Made by a program: the position numbers and the translations under genes. Positions 5,358 to 7,495 of a DNA stretch of 7,495 nucleotides are shown here, one piece after another. The stretch is from JAGQLF01 sp964635995 (lineage in GTDB: Bacteria; Patescibacteriota; Dojkabacteria; J137): the NCBI GenBank assembly GCA_964635995.1, contig CAZWRA010000045.1, positions 1 to 7,495 of the forward strand, given 5' to 3'. The notes under the pieces are model-generated. The model had not been told where the DNA came from and searched no databases. It saw only the letters and a program-made list of their open reading frames with translations. Every line of letters starts with the position of its first letter. Positions within the stretch are counted from its first letter, which is position 1.

Positions 5358-7495
5358 CTATTCTTGACTCTTTGTTGAAGTATCGTTTCCAACACTATCT
5401 ACAATTTCTTCTAAAGCCATATCCCCTTTTTCAAAGTCGTACTCTGCATCAATCTTATCCATTTTTATTGCTAAACCTGCAAGCTCTTTATCAAGAACGT
5501 TAAATGATTCAGGCACGTTTGGTGATTTAATTGGTTGTCCTGAAATAATTGCTTTATAAGCTGCAGCTCTTCCTACAACATCGTCTGATTTAATTGTTAA
5601 CATTTCGTGTAGTAGATGAGGCACTGCGTGTGCTTGTAATGCCCAAACTTCCATCTCTCCAAGTCTCTGTCCTCCCATTTGAGCTTTTCCTCGTAGAGGT
5701 TGCTGTGTAACAAGAGTGTATGGACCTGTTGATCTTGCATGAACTTTATGGTCTGCAAGGTGATCTAGCTTTAGAACATATTTATATCCAACTACAACCT
5801 TTTGATCGAATTTTTCTCCTGTTCTTCCATCAAACAGATCTACCTTTTCTTCATACTCTAGACCTGCTTTTTTTGCTTCCGCTAGAAGTGGATCTAAGTT
5901 GTAATCTGCGAATGGTTGAACTTCTACTTTTACTCCAAGTTTATGAGCTAGTGCTCCAATGTGTGTTTCGATTAACTGACCTAGATTCATACGTCTAATC
6001 ATAGATGCAGGTCCTAAGATTAAATCTACTGCTTGCCCATCAGCTGTATATGGCATATCTTCTTCTGGAACAATCTTTGCAATAAGTCCTTTTTCTCCAT
6101 GGTATCCAGTTAACTTATCTCCAACTGAGATTTTATGTGTTCTTGCAACCCACACTTTAACTTGTTTTAGAACTCCAGGATTTAGTTTTGCTCCCTTTGA
6201 TCGTTCTAATGCTTGCACTCCAACAACAACTCCTTCTTCTCCATATGGCATTCGAAGTGAATTATCTCGTACATCTCTAGCGTATTCTCCAAAGATAGCT
6301 CTTAGAAGTTTTTCCTCAGCTGTTAATTCAGTTTCTCCTTTAGGAGCGATAATTCCACAAAGAATATCATTAGACTCGACATTTGCTCCAATTCGAACAA
6401 TTCCATCTTCATCTAAGTTTCTTAAAGCTCTTTCTCCTACTCCTGGAATATCTCTTGTTACAAGCTCATTTCCTAATTTTGTTTCTCGAACTTCTTGTGT
6501 ATATTCATGAATATGAATTGAAGTTAGTAAGTCGTTCTTAACTAATCTCTCATTAATTACAATTCCGTCCTCATAGTTATATCCATCCCAAACCATATAT
6601 GCTGCTCGAAGATTAACCCCAAGGGCTAATTCTCCCTGATCTGTACATGGTCCATCTATTAAAATATCTCCGGCCTTTACTTTCTCTCCAGGTAAAACAA
6701 CAGCTGTTTGTGTAAAACAAGTGTTTTGGTTAGTTCTAATAAATTTCTCAACTTCGTATTCTTGTGTTTTCTTTCCTTTTCCTGATCCATATTCAACAAC
6801 TACATGAGCACTATCAGCTTCAACAACTACACCATCATCTTCAGCGTAGACTGTTCGTCCACTAGCTTTTGCTGCAGCTTTTTCATAACCAGTTCCAACA
6901 TATGGAGATTGATTTTTAATTAGAGGTACAGCCTGGTTTTGTGTTTTAGCTCCGTAGAAAGTTCTGTTAGGGTCATCATTTCCTGCGAACGGGATTAATG
7001 CTAATCCTAATCCAGCAATTTGTGATGGAGAAATATCAATAAAATCCACATCTATTGGACTTGCTGTTGTGTAATCTTTGTTATATCTAATGTATGTTGA
7101 TTTTGAAAGAATATTATTATTCTCATCTCTTTCAACATTATATGGAGCGATCTTAAAGTCAGCTTCAGTATCTGAATCCATATATTCAATCATGTCTGAG
7201 ATGAACGGATTAAGGTGAATAACTTCAATACCTGCCTTCTTTGCATCATCAATAATCTTTGAAGTTATTTCAGTTCCTTTCTTTGCAATTACTTTACTTC
7301 CATCTTTAACATCCTCTCTAATAATTCTTCCTTTAACATCAGATATCTTGTCATCCTTAACGTCAAATTCTTTAACAACTTTGTAATAAGGTGTTTCTAA
7401 AAATCCAAAATCATTTATTCTTGAATAAATAGATAACTGATTAACCATACCAACAGAAGGTCCTTCAGGAGTAGTTACAGGGCAAAGTCTTCCAT
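5358..7495 (-). CDS. rpoB: DNA-directed RNA polymerase subunit beta, partial (C-terminal ~711 residues)
   Basis: This is the beta subunit of core RNA polymerase, pincer partner of beta'. The frame stays open through 7493 and continues past the right edge, so the methionine at 7446-7448 is internal; the visible part starts GRLCPVTTPEGPSVG, rifampicin cluster III. Counting that internal Met as 1: FGFLETPY (14-21); an insertion at about 32-80; LIPFAGNDDPNR (151-162); GYNYEDGIVINE (289-300) with the E/D pair; TRDIPGVGE (331-339); PKGETELTAEEK (369-380); GDKLTGYHGEKG (443-454) keeping both active-site lysines; IRRMNLGQ (484-491); HARSTGPY (570-577); GGQRLGEMEVWAL (592-604); LTIKSDDVVGR (617-627). 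The tail is acidic and polar. Normally near-invariant NPLGVPSRMN, GRHGNKG, GANMQRQ and AYGAAYTLQE are all altered. The N-terminal half (lobe and rifampicin clusters I-II) lies outside the window. rpoC follows after 112 bp, consistent with the usual rpoBC operon. Stop codon is TAG. Confidence 0.99.
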   Translation of the reverse strand, partial: GRLCPVTTPEGPSVGMVNQLSIYSRINDFGFLETPYYKVVKEFDVKDDKISDVKGRIIREDVKDGSKVIAKKGTEITSKIIDDAKKAGIEVIHLNPFISDMIEYMDSDTEADFKIAPYNVERDENNNILSKSTYIRYNKDYTTASPIDVDFIDISPSQIAGLGLALIPFAGNDDPNRTFYGAKTQNQAVPLIKNQSPYVGTGYEKAAAKASGRTVYAEDDGVVVEADSAHVVVEYGSGKGKKTQEYEVEKFIRTNQNTCFTQTAVVLPGEKVKAGDILIDGPCTDQGELALGVNLRAAYMVWDGYNYEDGIVINERLVKNDLLTSIHIHEYTQEVRETKLGNELVTRDIPGVGERALRNLDEDGIVRIGANVESNDILCGIIAPKGETELTAEEKLLRAIFGEYARDVRDNSLRMPYGEEGVVVGVQALERSKGAKLNPGVLKQVKVWVARTHKISVGDKLTGYHGEKGLIAKIVPEEDMPYTADGQAVDLILGPASMIRRMNLGQLIETHIGALAHKLGVKVEVQPFADYNLDPLLAEAKKAGLEYEEKVDLFDGRTGEKFDQKVVVGYKYVLKLDHLADHKVHARSTGPYTLVTQQPLRGKAQMGGQRLGEMEVWALQAHAVPHLLHEMLTIKSDDVVGRAAAYKAIISGQPIKSPNVPESFNVLDKELAGLAIKMDKIDAEYDFEKGDMALEEIVDSVGNDTSTKSQE

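Noticed and set aside
5720..5998. A 92-codon plus-strand frame opposite rpoB.
   Set aside because: It is a Leu-rich antisense shadow of conserved beta sequence, with no independent evidence.
7446..7448. The methionine at 7448 as the true start of rpoB.
   Set aside because: The frame is open upstream to the window edge and encodes the conserved GRLCPVTTPEGP segment, so the gene is cut by the window, not truncated.
1295..7495. A recoded genetic code (TGA as Gly or Trp), as in some CPR groups.
   Set aside because: About 2,300 in-frame codons contain no TGA and tryptophan is encoded by TGG, so no recoding is needed.

Overview
The window holds four genes, all on the minus strand and read right to left: rpoB (its last ~711 codons; the gene runs off the right edge), rpoC (complete, 1316 aa), rpsL (148 aa) and rpsG (155 aa from the start chosen here). 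This is the ancestral bacterial order rpoB-rpoC-rpsL-rpsG, linking core RNA polymerase to two 30S ribosomal proteins. I see no mobile element, tRNA, rRNA or CRISPR. The sequence is clearly A+T rich by eye. All four reading frames are intact in the standard bacterial code: no in-frame TGA occurs and the stops are TAG, TAA, TAA and TAG. Low G+C, insertion-bearing divergent polymerase subunits and absence of Shine-Dalgarno sites point to a fast-evolving reduced lineage. Candidate phyla radiation (Patescibacteria) is my best guess, but I cannot place it firmly.

Layout by rising coordinate. 1-103: short 3' flank with one strong hairpin. 104-571: rpsG. 572-836: an unusually long rpsL-rpsG spacer packed with palindromes and a terminator-like stem. 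837-1283: rpsL. 1295-5245: rpoC, 11 bp upstream of rpsL. 5246-5357: a 112 bp rpoB-rpoC spacer with tandem heptamers and a hairpin. 5358-7495: rpoB, partial.

The most interesting content lies inside the polymerase genes. The catalytic metal-binding loop NADFDGD and both zinc-binding sites of beta' are present, and the beta lysines and arginines of the active centre are kept. Yet many substrate-side positions that are near-invariant in bacteria are changed. In beta' the trigger loop lacks its catalytic-site histidine (Ser991) and has Lys988 for the usual Arg. The GARGS motif reads GAVPV, both bridge-helix glycines are gone, and the PSQD and HRLGIQAF motifs are altered. In beta, NPLGVPSRMN reads GPASMIRRMN, GRHGNKG reads GYHGEKG, GANMQRQ reads GAKTQNQ, and the C-terminal AYGAAYTLQE stretch is rewritten. 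Everything else looks like a working housekeeping enzyme, so this may be an RNA polymerase with a remodelled nucleotide-addition centre. S12 likewise has an altered decoding loop (Pro112 at the position of the streptomycin-site lysine). Family comparisons come from memory of E. coli, B. subtilis and Thermus sequences, not from a database search.
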